This document shows, piece by piece, positions 7,783 through 15,253 of a DNA stretch of 64,000 nucleotides (its first letter is position 1; the number at the start of each line of letters is the position of its first letter). Source of the DNA: a virus; the IMG/VR virus record IMGVR_UViG_3300044712_001062, positions 1 through 64,000 of that record. The stretch is one strand, 5' to 3'. The translations under genes and the position numbers were made by a program. Under the pieces are notes generated by a model, which did not search any database, had not been told where the DNA came from, and saw only the letters and a program-made list of their open reading frames with translations.

Positions 7783-8070
7783 TCATTCAATGTTATACTT
7801 ATCCATTGTTCTTCGTAATTTAAAGTCCATGGACATTTCAACATCATAAGGATCGATATTGTAAATTTCCTTAATTTGATTCATGATAAGCATTACATCG
7901 CTAAATTCCTCAACTATTTCATGATCAGTTTTAGTAATGCCATTTTCATAATTTAATATTGCTTTGTAGAGTTCGCCAACTTCTTCTCCTAATTTCATAA
8001 ACTGTTGATATTTTCCAAAGTGCTCAACAATCTTGGTAAGATCAGTTCTCATTAACATATTGTTATCCAT
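7783..8070 (-). CDS. MazG-like NTP pyrophosphohydrolase
   Basis: 95 residues with the all-alpha NTP-PPase pattern: KLGEEVGEL (about 26-34) and EIVEEFSDVM (about 51-60), giving the E-x2-E ... E-x2-D metal-binding motif. MazG-type enzymes hydrolyse (d)NTPs to monophosphates; phage versions have been linked to nucleotide pool control and alarmone removal. A typical small phage MazG domain. Fits the viral nucleotide metabolism set. Confidence 0.8.
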   Translation of the reverse strand: MDNNMLMRTDLTKIVEHFGKYQQFMKLGEEVGELYKAILNYENGITKTDHEIVEEFSDVMLIMNQIKEIYNIDPYDVEMSMDFKLRRTMDKYNIE

Positions 8071-8091
8071 TAAATTTCAAAATATATAAGT

Positions 8092-8238
8092 TCAGTAGTC
8101 TCGTAAATTTTTATCAATTAGATCTCGAATAATCAGTTCGATTTGAACATCATTTCGTTCAGAAACTCTCTTGGCATGATCATACAAACGAAAGAGATCA
8201 TCACGGTATTCATCACCATGGTAATGATAGAGTGCCAT
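8092..8238 (-). CDS. Small hypothetical protein
   Basis: 48 residues, start ATG 8238, leaderless with respect to a TATA box near 8259-8270. N-terminus His/Tyr-rich (MALYHYHGDEYRDD), then an amphipathic charged helix. Between MazG and the coiled-coil gene. Unknown. Confidence 0.5.
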   Translation of the reverse strand: MALYHYHGDEYRDDLFRLYDHAKRVSERNDVQIELIIRDLIDKNLRDY

Positions 8239-8284
8239 AGTGATAATGTATATAAACTAATATATAAAAGTAATGTTATTGAAG

Positions 8285-8653
8285 TTACAATAGTCCAAAT
8301 ATCTTGGCAATTACAAAACCAACTGCAGTGAGAATTCCAATGATAGCCCCACCCAATTTAGTCCCCTCGGTTTTACCTTCACTAACACCTTCAGCCTTAA
8401 TAGTAGCAATGTCTACTCGTTGTTCATTATCATTGCATAACATCTTTTCGATCAATTGAGTTTTCATTTCGCTTTGAGCAATATGAACTTCATGAATTTC
8501 ACGACGAACTTCTTGTAATTCCTGGCGATCAATCTTACGATCTTCGTTTTGTAAATCGTAATTTTTATCTATTTTCTTGTCTAAATTTTTAATTAACTCA
8601 AGAATCAATGCACGCCATTCAGCAGGTGATATACTATCTGGATTGTCAGTCAT
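8285..8653 (-). CDS. Coiled-coil protein with C-terminal membrane anchor
   Basis: 122 residues: a charged coiled-coil (about 15-80) and a single hydrophobic C-terminal segment (about 101-122, GGAIIGILTAVGFVIAKIFG). The layout resembles hemolysin XhlA-type or holin-associated phage proteins and could have a role at the cell membrane, perhaps in lysis. It follows the GAF protein by 6 nt. Confidence 0.55.
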   Translation of the reverse strand: MTDNPDSISPAEWRALILELIKNLDKKIDKNYDLQNEDRKIDRQELQEVRREIHEVHIAQSEMKTQLIEKMLCNDNEQRVDIATIKAEGVSEGKTEGTKLGGAIIGILTAVGFVIAKIFGLL

Positions 8654-8659
8654 TTTATT

Positions 8660-9349
8660 TCACACAAAGTTGGCCATTTCATTATGAGTCTGGGTAAGTT
8701 GCTCAATAGTTGATTTGAGTTCCTCGGCACTTGCTCTCAATTCCTGATTATAACTTTCCAATTCAATTATTTTATTTTCCAATTCAGTTTCAAGTTCAAA
8801 GCGATAAAGGACATGCCCAAGATGTTTTCCCAATGTCCTTAACATATCGCAAATTTCAGGATCCACTGATGCGTGATTTTCATAAGCAGCAAGATTTATA
8901 CAACCCCTCACTCTATTGTCAAAAATAATTGGTATGGATAAAAAAGTTTCAATATCGCCCAATAGCATTGATACTCGTTGATTAACCTTGGAGTAGTTCG
9001 TCAAATATATTACTTTATTAAAATGAAAAAGGTCATGCAACTCTGGGCGATCATTGCACAAATATTTTAATTCTTCTTTTAAATTTCCAGGTATAAAACG
9101 AGTTGCCACAACTTTAATATTTTTATCCTTAACAAGATATATTGAGCCAATATCAAAGTTTACCAATTCTACACAAGAATTCAACAAATTTTGTATTAAT
9201 TCCTTCTGACTATCACTTTCATTTGCCTTAATGATAATCGTATTAAAGGTTCGCAATCTCTTGCGCTCTTTATCCATTATTGTTTCAGTAGAGTTTAATT
9301 TATGTGTATAGGACTCTAGTGCTGAAATCTGATCTGCCAAGGCTACCAT
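8660..9349 (-). CDS. GAF-domain protein flanked by coiled coils
   Basis: 229 residues: N-terminal helix (1-35), a GAF-like domain (about 36-180: CVELVNFDIGSIYLV..., VIYLTNYSK, FLSIPIIFDNRVRGCINLAA, MLRTLGKHLGHVL) and a C-terminal coiled coil (about 180-225). GAF domains sense small ligands, haem or redox state and are usually fused to kinases or cyclases; here no output domain is present. Methanogens have many GAF sensor proteins, so host acquisition and interference with host signalling is plausible (inference). TATA box at 9378-9388. Confidence 0.7.
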   Translation of the reverse strand: MVALADQISALESYTHKLNSTETIMDKERKRLRTFNTIIIKANESDSQKELIQNLLNSCVELVNFDIGSIYLVKDKNIKVVATRFIPGNLKEELKYLCNDRPELHDLFHFNKVIYLTNYSKVNQRVSMLLGDIETFLSIPIIFDNRVRGCINLAAYENHASVDPEICDMLRTLGKHLGHVLYRFELETELENKIIELESYNQELRASAEELKSTIEQLTQTHNEMANFV

Positions 9350-9413
9350 AAAATTATCGAAATAGTGAATGCTTACTTTATATATAGGGTGTGGATATAT
9401 CGATCAACCATAA

Positions 9414-9507
9414 ATTTATATATAGTTAAGGATATATTTGTATGTGCAGCGGGACAATCGAAAAGGAGAAAGAGAAATCTTTTTTCTTCTTTGTTTGTTT
9501 CAAGGTG
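9414..9507 (+). repeat. Promoter-hairpin element 3 (left border of module 2)
   Basis: TATA 9415-9424, ATTTGTATGTGC 9436-9447, long A-rich/U-rich hairpin, 3' motif diverged to GTTTCAAGGTG (9497-9507), then TTCTTTTA. The 3' motif overlaps the last codons and stop of the - strand deaminase gene (9500-9898), so the module boundary abuts the gene end exactly. Confidence 0.7.
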
Positions 9508-9898
9508 TTCTTTTATTGTCGTTAATTTCTAATTGGACTATTTTGCCATTGACATCACTGTAAAATACATTGCCAATTTCCATTTCAAGGATTAAACTCA
9601 TGCAGTGTATACAAGGTTTTGAATTGCAAAGTTTATTGGGACCGACTCTCACTACCAACAGTGATGCACCTTTAAGATCTTCACGCGAGGCTCTCACTAT
9701 GGCATCACATTCAGCATGTAATAGTAACTTGGGATAATACTTCATCAATGCTGATGGCACTGTCCTCGTCTTGTTAAATCCACGCGATATGACCCTGCCA
9801 CGCTTGTCAAATACGACAGCCCCATGTTTGAACCTTTGTAATGTTGAATCATTCGCGGATTTTACGGCAAGTGAAATTAAGTGATCATTTGGAAACAT
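9500..9898 (-). CDS. Cytidine/dCMP deaminase-like protein (copy 2)
   Basis: 132 residues with HAE (61-63) and PCIHC (95-99) zinc motifs and an N-terminal RFKHGAVVFDKRG strand pair. Shorter than copy 1 and with HAE rather than HGE, so possibly a different substrate. Leaderless: a TATA box lies about 26 nt before ATG 9898. Last gene of the module bracketed by elements 3 and 4; probably works with the RNR set. Confidence 0.75.
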   Translation of the reverse strand: MFPNDHLISLAVKSANDSTLQRFKHGAVVFDKRGRVISRGFNKTRTVPSALMKYYPKLLLHAECDAIVRASREDLKGASLLVVRVGPNKLCNSKPCIHCMSLILEMEIGNVFYSDVNGKIVQLEINDNKRTP

Positions 9899-9950
9899 AA
9901 TAAAATATTAGTCCTTGGTATAAAAATAAGTAGCGTAAAATTTTTCTATT

Positions 9951-10331
9951 TTAGATCCTTGGAGTAACATTAATGGTATATGATTCGCCATCGAAATATT
10001 CCAGGCAAAACATCGCTGCGGTATCTGGATTATATCCCTTACAACTGAAAATGTCAATATATGCAACGCCATTAACTTCGTCAAAGTGAGCAGTTATGCA
10101 TGAAGTTTGGATGAGTTGCACAACAGAATAGCCTTCGAGATTTCCCTGACCAAACCTTACAATGAGTGGTTCACCATAACTATCCATCGCAATGTAATCA
10201 ACCAAATCAATTATCCATTCATAAAGGTAATTTTCATCACTAATTAGTGTAACATCCACCCCGTAAATGTCCACTGATGTGCTCATACCCCACCATTCCT
10301 CTTCATTGAACTTTGCAATATAATCGATCAT
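9951..10331 (-). CDS. SpeD-like (S-adenosylmethionine decarboxylase family) protein
   Basis: 126 residues, the usual length of prokaryotic class 1b SpeD. The core IQTSCITAHF...GVAYIDIFSC aligns with the family's ISESHLTIHTWPE...YAAIDLFTC: Ser77 is the expected autocleavage/pyruvoyl serine, His82 and Cys97 match the catalytic His and Cys. The residue after Ser77 is Cys rather than His and the preceding Glu is Thr, so the substrate may not be AdoMet; SpeD homologues with arginine or ornithine decarboxylase activity are known. ATG 10331 is leaderless to a TATA box at 10351-10361. Unexpected in an archaeal virus. Confidence 0.65.
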   Translation of the reverse strand: MIDYIAKFNEEEWWGMSTSVDIYGVDVTLISDENYLYEWIIDLVDYIAMDSYGEPLIVRFGQGNLEGYSVVQLIQTSCITAHFDEVNGVAYIDIFSCKGYNPDTAAMFCLEYFDGESYTINVTPRI

Positions 10332-10364
10332 CACAAGTTGTGATCATTTGCAGTATAAAAAGAT

Positions 10365-10571
10365 TTAGAAATTAATATTTGTACGCTTGGAATTCAATGC
10401 ATATAAATTACAAATTAGTAAGATGATAAATATACAATTCCACGTTACAAATGAAAAGGGAAATAGCATTATATTGGCAATTTGAATGATGAAAAAAAGT
10501 TGAATTATGGAGTATGTTGGGGCAATTAGACCATTTATGAAAAGTTGAATGTAAAATGGTATGGTTTTCAT
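10365..10571 (-). CDS. Small membrane protein coupled to the FDR-like gene
   Basis: 68 residues from ATG 10571, which overlaps the upstream stop as ATGA. Two to three hydrophobic segments fill most of the protein (FYIQLFINGL..., IIQLFFIIQIANIMLF, CIFIILLICNL). An upstream in-frame start (10625) would overlap the neighbour and is not preferred. Location after the RNR electron-carrier gene may be coincidental. Confidence 0.55.
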   Translation of the reverse strand: MKTIPFYIQLFINGLIAPTYSIIQLFFIIQIANIMLFPFSFVTWNCIFIILLICNLYALNSKRTNINF

Positions 10572-10840
10572 TTGAACAGCCCGCAAATACATTTCGAAGT
10601 TGTTGTATAGTCTATGCATGGACAAATATTATCATCAGTTTTTTGAATTTTACAAGGGCAATATGTTTTTCCAAACCTCTTAAAATTCATTTCAAGACCC
10701 ATAATAATTTTAATTACTTTTGCACCATTATCATTCAATGCGTATTTTTTAACAGCCTCTTCAATTCTTGGATGTTTCAAAATTGGATAAAGTTCTCCAT
10801 CCAATTCAACAGTCGTTGGGTTAGTATTTTCTATAGGCAT
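10568..10840 (-). CDS. Ferredoxin:thioredoxin reductase catalytic-chain-like protein (ferredoxin:disulfide reductase)
   Basis: 90 residues. Cysteine motifs CPC (61-63), CPC (73-75) and CIC (84-86) match the FTR catalytic subunit pattern CPC...CPC-x8-CHC that carries a [4Fe-4S] cluster beside a redox disulfide; the first spacer here is 9 rather than the plant enzyme's 16 residues. In Methanosarcina barkeri such a protein passes electrons from ferredoxin to NrdH for the class III RNR. It overlaps the end of NrdD by 20 nt, strongly suggesting the same role here. Confidence 0.8.
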   Translation of the reverse strand: MPIENTNPTTVELDGELYPILKHPRIEEAVKKYALNDNGAKVIKIIMGLEMNFKRFGKTYCPCKIQKTDDNICPCIDYTTTSKCICGLFK

Positions 10841-12836
10841 TGTTACACACCGTGAAGTCTTTGGTAAAGGCAAAATACCCGAGGTTGGTTGTCTTACAAA
10901 TTTTAAGGGTCATATCCATTAGACCTCGTGGATCTGGTCGTTTCTCGCCAAGATATATGTTACAGATATTCCCACCATCTAAAATTGGGAAAAATGCTTG
11001 TTCGATTTTAATTTTTTCAGCGAGCGGAATTTGAGCATCTACTGGGATATGCGTTCCATTTGTATAGTAGATTGGTAAATCTCTTCCACCAGTTTCGGCA
11101 TAAATTTTAATGGCTTCTCGAACATTTCCCTTAACAAATTTATGAGCATCACCATACGTTAACAAATCTAATACAGCAAATCTTTGTGCAGTTGTTTCAG
11201 CAGGAGTTCGCGCAAATGCAATAGTAATTCCAAGTTCATTTGATTTTTCTTGGCAATACTTCTTCATTTTCATGATGAATTTCATTGCCTTGACTTGAAC
11301 ACTACGATCTTCATGAAGTTGCCTGCCATATAGGATTTCACAAACTTCATTTATTCCAGTAACTCCAATTGTATAAACAAGTGAATCGAAGTCTACTAAT
11401 TTAGAACCATCATGAATTTGTTGTAAGAATGGTGCAGACACATCCTTAAGCATTTCCTGCTTTAATTTGAATACATCACAACACAAATCAATTTTTTGCA
11501 TTGCCAGAAGTTCGAATTCTCCATCAATATTTCCACCAATGTGCTTTGCTTCATATGCCAATCTTGGAAAATTAACAGTCATAACTTGATAACTGCCCAT
11601 TGAAAAGTGTGCACCATCTTTGAAATGCAACTTATCATCAAATGAATTATCAGACTCTGAATTGGAATTGAAGCAATATGCGCAACATTGGAAACACGAA
11701 ATACCTTTACCAGCACCCCTGTATTGTGGGATTTGATTATCAAAATATGGGGTGCCAAACTTACTTGCTAATTCAAATGATAGTAAATACAAACTCCAAA
11801 TTGATGGCATATGCTCTGGGACATACAATGCTTCATATTCCATCATTTCAATAAATTGTGGTTCAATACTGATCTCTGGTTTTGGGAAGTAAAATGGTTT
11901 ACCAGAATAATCTCCTTCAAGCATAACTTCCATGAGTGATTTAAACAGTAATCGATTTTCAAGTTCAAATTGTCCATAAGTTCGAAGTTCTGATTGATTA
12001 CCATCCCAAATTTTTCCCCTATAAACAACCGGTATATCTTTCCATAGTTCAGGAATTCCAGGAGATAACTGAACCGAACTAAACACGACTTGACCACCGC
12101 GAGCCACGAGCATCTGGGTCATCTCATATACGAACATCTGCATACATTGCTTATAGGTGTCGTATTCATATCCTTCAAAGAATGGAGCAAGGAATGTCAA
12201 GAAATTGTAAAATCCCTGCCCACCTGCGCAATTCGTCTGTGAAGAACCCAGAACTTTAACAGCATGTAATATTGCAACTTCTGGGCGCATTGCTGGTGCA
12301 GCAAAACTTGTATGTTCTCCAGTCCCATCTCCTACAAATCCGTGGTAGAAAAAGTATCTTAAATCACTATCCAAGCAAAATTGACGAGTCCCGAAGTATT
12401 CCAAGTCATGAATATGAATATCTCCATTCAAATGTGCTTCTGCTATGTGATCGGGAAACATCAATAAGAACTCTTCCTTGCTTAACTGATCAGCCTTTCT
12501 TTTATGGCCAGTTTCTGGAGATTCTTGCAAATTAGCATTATCACCTTTTCCAGCACCAACATCAATCTTCCTGGCATCGTATACTGGCATTCCAACACGA
12601 GTATACTTCTTTCGACAATCATGCAATTCGTGTTCAAGAAATTTAGTATTTACTACTTCACGAATTAACGATCCAGTAATAATCTGAAGTGTTGATGTAT
12701 TTAATGCATGTTCAACTTCATCAACAATTTGCTCAATAATCTTTCCAGTGCAACCAGTTTCTTTGCGAATAGATTCAATAATTTTATCTTTATTAAAAGA
12801 CTCCTTATATCCATCTTTACGCCTTACTTTCAGCAA
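10821..12836 (-). CDS. nrdD: Anaerobic (class III) ribonucleoside-triphosphate reductase, large part lacking the glycyl-radical tail
   Basis: 671 residues. N-terminal ATP-cone (1-90), then the NrdD barrel: HIHDLEYF, SSQTNCAGGQG, GGQVVFSS, CFQCCAYC, FPRLAYEA, FARTPAETTAQR, DGGNICNIYLGE. It ends FTKDFTVC plus seven residues, precisely where normal NrdD enters the zinc site and the RVTGY-type glycyl-radical loop. That missing tail is a separate gene at 13048-13344. Reduces NTPs to dNTPs anaerobically after activation by NrdG, which is not found in this window. Start is TTG 12836 with GGAG upstream, overlapping nrdH. The order GRE-tail, nrdH, nrdD, FDR is one operon. Confidence 0.9.
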   Translation of the reverse strand: MLKVRRKDGYKESFNKDKIIESIRKETGCTGKIIEQIVDEVEHALNTSTLQIITGSLIREVVNTKFLEHELHDCRKKYTRVGMPVYDARKIDVGAGKGDNANLQESPETGHKRKADQLSKEEFLLMFPDHIAEAHLNGDIHIHDLEYFGTRQFCLDSDLRYFFYHGFVGDGTGEHTSFAAPAMRPEVAILHAVKVLGSSQTNCAGGQGFYNFLTFLAPFFEGYEYDTYKQCMQMFVYEMTQMLVARGGQVVFSSVQLSPGIPELWKDIPVVYRGKIWDGNQSELRTYGQFELENRLLFKSLMEVMLEGDYSGKPFYFPKPEISIEPQFIEMMEYEALYVPEHMPSIWSLYLLSFELASKFGTPYFDNQIPQYRGAGKGISCFQCCAYCFNSNSESDNSFDDKLHFKDGAHFSMGSYQVMTVNFPRLAYEAKHIGGNIDGEFELLAMQKIDLCCDVFKLKQEMLKDVSAPFLQQIHDGSKLVDFDSLVYTIGVTGINEVCEILYGRQLHEDRSVQVKAMKFIMKMKKYCQEKSNELGITIAFARTPAETTAQRFAVLDLLTYGDAHKFVKGNVREAIKIYAETGGRDLPIYYTNGTHIPVDAQIPLAEKIKIEQAFFPILDGGNICNIYLGEKRPDPRGLMDMTLKICKTTNLGYFAFTKDFTVCNNAYRKY

Positions 12837-13051
12837 ATACCCAACTCCTTCATTGCAGATGTTTTATCAAAATACTGATCGTTTATTTTTACAATAGGGG
12901 CTTCAACTAATGTAACCCCATCTAATAGAAGTTCTGCATATACATCTGGATCTTCCAAATCCAGACTTTTATAGTTTATATTTTTTAATTCAAATAAATG
13001 TTTAAGTTCATCACAATTTGGACATACTGGAAGTGAATATACCAATATCAT
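12830..13051 (-). CDS. nrdH: NrdH-like glutaredoxin/thioredoxin-fold redoxin
   Basis: 73 residues, thioredoxin fold with CPNC (C10, C13), a cis-proline region EAPIV and a short C-terminal helix ending in Cys. Sits between the glycyl-radical-domain gene (ATGA overlap) and nrdD (overlap). In Methanosarcina barkeri the operon redoxin NrdH carries electrons to class III RNR, receiving them from ferredoxin:disulfide reductase; the same chain is complete here. Confidence 0.8.
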   Translation of the reverse strand: MILVYSLPVCPNCDELKHLFELKNINYKSLDLEDPDVYAELLLDGVTLVEAPIVKINDQYFDKTSAMKELGIC

Positions 13052-13344
13052 ACATCATACCTAACGCGGTCAAGAAGTTCTTGCGTTTTCCCTTTAGCCC
13101 AAGCATCTACCGGGGAATAGTAACCTGTTACTCTAGAGATCGGGCTGACATCATGACTACCACATTCTGGACAAACAAACCCACCACATTTTTCACAAAT
13201 TTTAATCCCATCAACAACCCCACAACTGCAACTCCCAGAGTCACATTCGCACATCTCAACAACAGCACCCTTACATTCAGGACATTTTCCTTCTATAAGG
13301 TCAGAATCTTGTAGAATGTATCTACACTTCTCACACTTATGCAT
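13048..13344 (-). CDS. Stand-alone glycyl-radical domain of class III RNR
   Basis: 98 residues. The C-terminal third carries a zinc site (C50, C53, C58, C61) followed by VSPISRVTGYYSPVDAW, the NrdD glycyl-radical loop with Gly74 as predicted radical site, and an RxxELxDRxRY tail seen at NrdD C-termini. The N-terminal half adds eight further cysteines in a second zinc-ribbon-like part. ATG 13344 lies about 26 nt from a TATA box at 13364-13376 (leaderless). The main NrdD polypeptide lacks this region, so radical and substrate domains must combine in trans. Overlaps nrdH by ATGA. Confidence 0.85.
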   Translation of the reverse strand: MHKCEKCRYILQDSDLIEGKCPECKGAVVEMCECDSGSCSCGVVDGIKICEKCGGFVCPECGSHDVSPISRVTGYYSPVDAWAKGKTQELLDRVRYDV

Positions 13345-13420
13345 AAGGATAAGTATATTATTGCTTATATATAAGGCAATCGCATCGCATAAAAAAGTCC
13401 CAATTAAACATCTGAAAATC

Positions 13421-13506
13421 ACTCTAAACAAAACAAAGAAAGAAGAAATTCTTCCTCTTCGTAATGTCCATGGGCACATACAAATAGTGCTTGACTATTT
13501 ATAAAT
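13421..13506 (-). repeat. Promoter-hairpin element 4 (right border of module 2)
   Basis: - strand: TATA 13506-13496, ATTTGTATGTGC 13485-13474, hairpin, GTTTAGAGT 13429-13421, then GATTTTC. Faces element 3 across the deaminase/SpeD/RNR module. The RNR operon has its own TATA box further in (13364-13376), so this element is not the only promoter. Confidence 0.75.
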
Positions 13507-13512
13507 CTATTG

Positions 13513-13854
13513 TTAGAATTTATATAAAAGTTTATCAAAGATCCAATTGAGGAATCGTTTATGGATTGGTAGTTTTAGAGGTTCCTCATTGAATTTCCAA
13601 ATAGAATTATCATCGCCAATTGCTTTATCTATACAAATTGGTTGAGTATGCCTATCCCAAACTTTACTATCAAATGAACCTTTGAATTTTTCAATTGTTC
13701 CATGATCATATGCTTCAAGCATATTTGATACCCATGCACCTTTTTTGAAGTATCCAGCATTAACCATATCTTCATCAATTACCTGATCAATGATAATTCG
13801 ATCATTATTAACTTCATCATTTTTATTTTCTATCCACGCGCCTTTAACAAACAT
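13513..13854 (-). CDS. Hypothetical protein with KGAW motifs
   Basis: 113 residues. Two copies of a short motif, FVKGAWIEN at the N-terminus and YFKKGAWVSN around residue 35-44. Related KGAW/RGAW sequences occur in the proteins at 14027-14254 and 48544-48786. Rest not recognised. Confidence 0.55.
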   Translation of the reverse strand: MFVKGAWIENKNDEVNNDRIIIDQVIDEDMVNAGYFKKGAWVSNMLEAYDHGTIEKFKGSFDSKVWDRHTQPICIDKAIGDDNSIWKFNEEPLKLPIHKRFLNWIFDKLLYKF

Positions 13855-13855
13855 A

Positions 13856-14014
13856 TTAGCGACCTTTTATAATTCTAATTCCGCGTTCATTTAATTTTCC
13901 AATAGTAAATATTCCAAGTGTATGTATCCATTCAAAGAATATACCATCAACTATACCAATTTTATATGGTATACATTTATTAAGTTTAATCCAATATTTT
14001 CCAAATAATAACAT
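13856..14014 (-). CDS. Small hypothetical beta-rich protein
   Basis: 52 residues, basic, with short hydrophobic strands (KYWIKLNKC, YKIGIVDGIFFEW, LGIFTIGKL). The pattern suggests a small SH3/OB-like barrel or a phage-type short domain. Stop and next start nearly overlap. Confidence 0.5.
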   Translation of the reverse strand: MLLFGKYWIKLNKCIPYKIGIVDGIFFEWIHTLGIFTIGKLNERGIRIIKGR

Positions 14015-14026
14015 AATTAAATCCTC

Positions 14027-14254
14027 TTATAATTCTGGGCACCATTTTGGCTTTACAACATTATGAATGAAATAATTTTCATCATCATACAAATTTTGAA
14101 TTTTACGATCATTCATAAAATGACAGATGTAATATGGATTTCCAGCATCATCTACATGTTGCCATAGGCCATCATGACATCCACCACAATAATATTTATG
14201 ATAATCCTCGTGCCAAGGTTGTAGATCTATCCAAGCACCTCGTATAAACACCAT
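14027..14254 (-). CDS. Small hypothetical protein with RGAW motif and possible zinc site
   Basis: 75 residues beginning MVFIRGAWID, with YCGGCHDG, ICHF and KWCPEL providing Cys/His that could bind zinc. Shares the N-terminal motif with 13513-13854. Unknown function. Confidence 0.5.
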   Translation of the reverse strand: MVFIRGAWIDLQPWHEDYHKYYCGGCHDGLWQHVDDAGNPYYICHFMNDRKIQNLYDDENYFIHNVVKPKWCPEL

Positions 14255-14301
14255 AATAAATTCCTTTGTATATTAAATTTTAAAATATAAAAAACTAATT
14301 A

Positions 14302-14979
14302 TTAATTTTGAGGTTCGATCATTGGACTTATTAAATACTTGGCATTTAAATTCTCACTACTAAATATAAATCCTAATGGCGTATTGTTACCCAATAACAT
14401 TTGATGAGTTGTATATGCTTTGTAACTTGTAAAGATGTCCTTGAGATAATCACCTTTAACCTTGGTGTAAAGTTCACCATCATTAGGACATTCGAATTCA
14501 ACGCAAGTAGCCAATTTATCTTTCACACAATCATCAACAGTAATTATATGATTTTTCAAATTAAATGCATATTCCTTTTCATTCTTTGCGATATCATAAA
14601 TTTCCTTGACATTTTCAATAGTCAAATTTACCACTTCATGTGGCCATTTAATTGGTAAAGATTCCTTCGTTTTAATCGTTGGATCACAAGTAATCGGTAA
14701 AGTGTATTTAGTACTTCCACATTTAAACACAACTTTATTCCCATCAATATTCAACTCCGCAACATCACCCTTAATAGATTTTAACTCATTTACATCAAAT
14801 TGCAATACAATTTCCTTTGAGCAGATCATTTTGTTAGTGATATGAACAAAGCAAATGTTTGCAGTGTCAGCCTGACAAATTTCAATTCCATCGGGTTTTA
14901 CTTGCGCATTTATAGTGTATAGTGTTCCCAAACTTGATAACCACTCTTTAAAATTTGGAATTGTAGTTATGTGTTCCAT
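14302..14979 (-). CDS. PCNA-like sliding clamp 1
   Basis: 225 residues, PCNA length. N-terminal FKEWLSSLGTL helix and VKPDGIEICQADTANICFVHI strand pair match the first half of PCNA, and the C-terminus SSENLNAKYLISPMIEPQ matches the YLLAPRIE tail. The clamp tethers polymerase B, XPF and other partners to DNA. More diverged than the second clamp at 28773-29498; the two could form a heteromeric ring or serve different complexes. Confidence 0.75.
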   Translation of the reverse strand: MEHITTIPNFKEWLSSLGTLYTINAQVKPDGIEICQADTANICFVHITNKMICSKEIVLQFDVNELKSIKGDVAELNIDGNKVVFKCGSTKYTLPITCDPTIKTKESLPIKWPHEVVNLTIENVKEIYDIAKNEKEYAFNLKNHIITVDDCVKDKLATCVEFECPNDGELYTKVKGDYLKDIFTSYKAYTTHQMLLGNNTPLGFIFSSENLNAKYLISPMIEPQN

Positions 14980-15015
14980 TATGAGAATATATGCTATAGA
15001 AGTATAAATAGATGA

Positions 15016-15156
15016 TTATTTACCCCATCGGTTTTTCAACTTGGGATCAGGTAAATCCACGGGTATTGTTAATCCACATGTCAAACATACAAATCCACCT
15101 TGATCAGGAATTAATGGCATTTTGTTACCACACCTCTTACAATTAATCTTTACCAT
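15016..15156 (-). CDS. Small zinc-ribbon protein
   Basis: 46 residues with CKRCG and CLTCG (two CxxC pairs about 20 residues apart), the classic zinc ribbon, then a basic tail. ATG 15156. Probably nucleic-acid or protein binding. Between PCNA-1 and thymidylate synthase. Confidence 0.6.
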   Translation of the reverse strand: MVKINCKRCGNKMPLIPDQGGFVCLTCGLTIPVDLPDPKLKNRWGK

Positions 15157-15218
15157 ATAGTATTATATATGATAAGTGATTGTATAAAAAGTTTATTATA
15201 TAAAATAGAGTTATTTAG

Positions 15219-15238
15219 ATTCCTCGAAAGTGAGGAAT
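15219..15238. terminator. 7-bp hairpin downstream of thymidylate synthase
   Basis: ATTCCTC (15219-15225) pairs with GAGGAAT (15232-15238), loop GAAAGT, in an AT-rich intergenic spacer after the thymidylate synthase stop. Could be a terminator or a 3'-end stabiliser; archaeal termination mostly relies on T-tracts, so modest confidence. Confidence 0.35.
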
Positions 15239-15253
15239 TTAAATATTATTAAA

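Noticed and set aside
13345-13479. N-terminal extension of the glycyl-radical domain protein
   Set aside because: The extra 45 codons run through promoter-hairpin element 4 and the gene's own TATA box; leaderless ATG 13344 is favoured.
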